Notes under the pieces: model-generated
What the model saw: the letters and a program-made list of their open reading frames with translations, nothing else
Told to the model about the DNA's origin: nothing
Database searches by the model: none
Shown: positions 63,580 to 64,000 of the stretch, piece by piece
Position numbering within the stretch: position 1 is the first letter of the stretch
How the letters are laid out: every line of letters starts with the position of its first letter
Program-made: the position numbers and the translations under genes
Assembly: GCF_036013745.1 (NCBI RefSeq)
Contig: NZ_CP107880.1
Coordinates: forward strand, 2,232,001 to 2,296,000
Length of the DNA: 64,000 nucleotides
Reading direction: 5' to 3'
DNA from: Streptomyces sp. NBC_00483
GTDB taxonomy: Bacteria > Actinomycetota > Actinomycetes > Streptomycetales > Streptomycetaceae

Positions 63580-64000
63580 CCGCCTTGCCCACCCTGCCGC
63601 CCAAGGCGGCAGATTGCCCAAGGCGGTGGCGGCCGGCCGCAACGGGTGGGGAGCCGTCCTTGCGGCAGATTGCCCAAGGCGGGGGCGGCGTCGACCGCAA
63701 CGGGTAGGGAGCCGTTCCTGTGGCGGGTTGCCCCTCCGGGGGCGGCACCCCGTCGGGCCGACGCCCCTGGAGGGGGCGGGTGGGTGGGAGATGGTCGGGG
63801 TCGGGGACGGGGACGGGGTCGGGGACGGCATCGGCGGCGGTTGGGTAAATCAAGCCCCTGCGGCGATTGAGCAGCGGGGGCCGGGGCGGAGCCCCGAGGC
63901 CGTAACGCCGGTTCCGCACAATCAGCGCCGCCGACCTTGAGGCACAGCGTCCCAGGGGGGCGGAGCCCCGTGGCGTGGAGCGATCGGCCGCAACAGGCCG
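63580..64000. repeat. Composite interspersed element, copy 2
   Basis: Same order as in 31942-32555: the hairpin module (63580-63626), tandem units of about 57-59 bp carrying ggcggcgtcgaccgcaacgg (63627-63720), gggccgacgcccc plus G-run block (63753-63827), then the GC-rich palindromic element (63850-64000). Truncated by the window end. Confidence 0.85.

Larger units (their letters stand above)
62999..64000. other. Repeat-filled intergenic region (1 kb, continues past window end), no gene seen
   Basis: Upstream of the racemase-fold gene. Contains short GT-rich units, 32-bp and 42-bp tandem repeats and copy 2 of the composite element. Frames are open but show only repeat-derived sequence. Confidence 0.8.

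Overview
The window is chromosomal DNA from a Streptomyces or a very close relative. The evidence is the very high GC content with strong G/C third-position bias, frequent GTG starts and ATGA/GTGA gene overlaps. It also carries actinobacterial or Streptomyces-specific families: a conservon (CvnABC), RbpA, an SCO1431-type membrane peptide, Ppm1 and a DasR-type chitinase promoter. The gene order, from memory, resembles the S. coelicolor SCO1390s-SCO1440s region. I see no tRNA, rRNA, insertion sequence, CRISPR array or prophage. This looks like core-arm chromosome with interspersed repeats rather than an island.

Layout. 1-6.4 kb: the N-terminal two-thirds of a 5-oxoprolinase/hydantoinase gene (cut by the window edge) and a conservon cvnA-cvnB-cvnC with no visible cvnD. 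6.4-13.6 kb: a MukBEF/MksBEF-like non-canonical SMC operon (kleisin, KITE, SMC-like ATPase). A previously hidden 34-codon ORF is wedged by start/stop overlap between the kleisin and KITE genes, and no nuclease partner is visible. 13.7-20.7 kb: a GntR regulator, a cysteine-desulfurase-like enzyme, a doubly frameshifted small gene, two GT4 glycosyltransferases, and HEAT and ankyrin proteins. 20.9-27.3 kb: a small membrane protein with an FtsK/TraB-like ATPase that lacks the Walker A lysine, a divergent MocR/YczE pair with an operator-like repeat, a glycerophosphodiesterase and an MFS transporter.

27.5-38 kb: rbpA with an exact sigma-R promoter, fxsA, ppm1, an amidohydrolase, a 1-kb repeat-filled intergenic region, an Lrp regulator, a phosphotransferase next to an unrecognised family, and an acyl-CoA dehydrogenase. 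38-50 kb: a GH18 chitinase with DasR-like sites, a TetR regulator, an SCO1431-type peptide, an M1 metallopeptidase, a Tat-exported C39-like peptidase, a nucleoside-kinase-like P-loop protein, an orphan EccA-like AAA ATPase, and two CNNM/CorC-type proteins. 50-55.3 kb: one long operon read leftward from an FMN riboswitch, ribE-pnuX-ribBA-ribH-hisE-hisG, followed by a PH-domain protein. 55.4-64 kb: an ECF-sigma remnant beside an NmrA-like oxidoreductase, a ROK regulator divergent from an MFS transporter with a palindromic operator between them, an NCS2 permease, and a leftward operon of a cysteine-less Asp/Glu-racemase-fold enzyme, UbiD and UbiX. A second repeat-filled kilobase ends the window.

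Main points for a second look: (i) the MksFEB-like operon with its embedded microORF; (ii) a dispersed repeat present three times in same-strand gene gaps and translated as the N-terminus of RibBA; (iii) two copies of a modular intergenic repeat with 59-bp tandem units and G-quadruplex-like blocks, about 31.6 kb apart; (iv) ATPase and racemase-fold proteins missing canonical catalytic residues.
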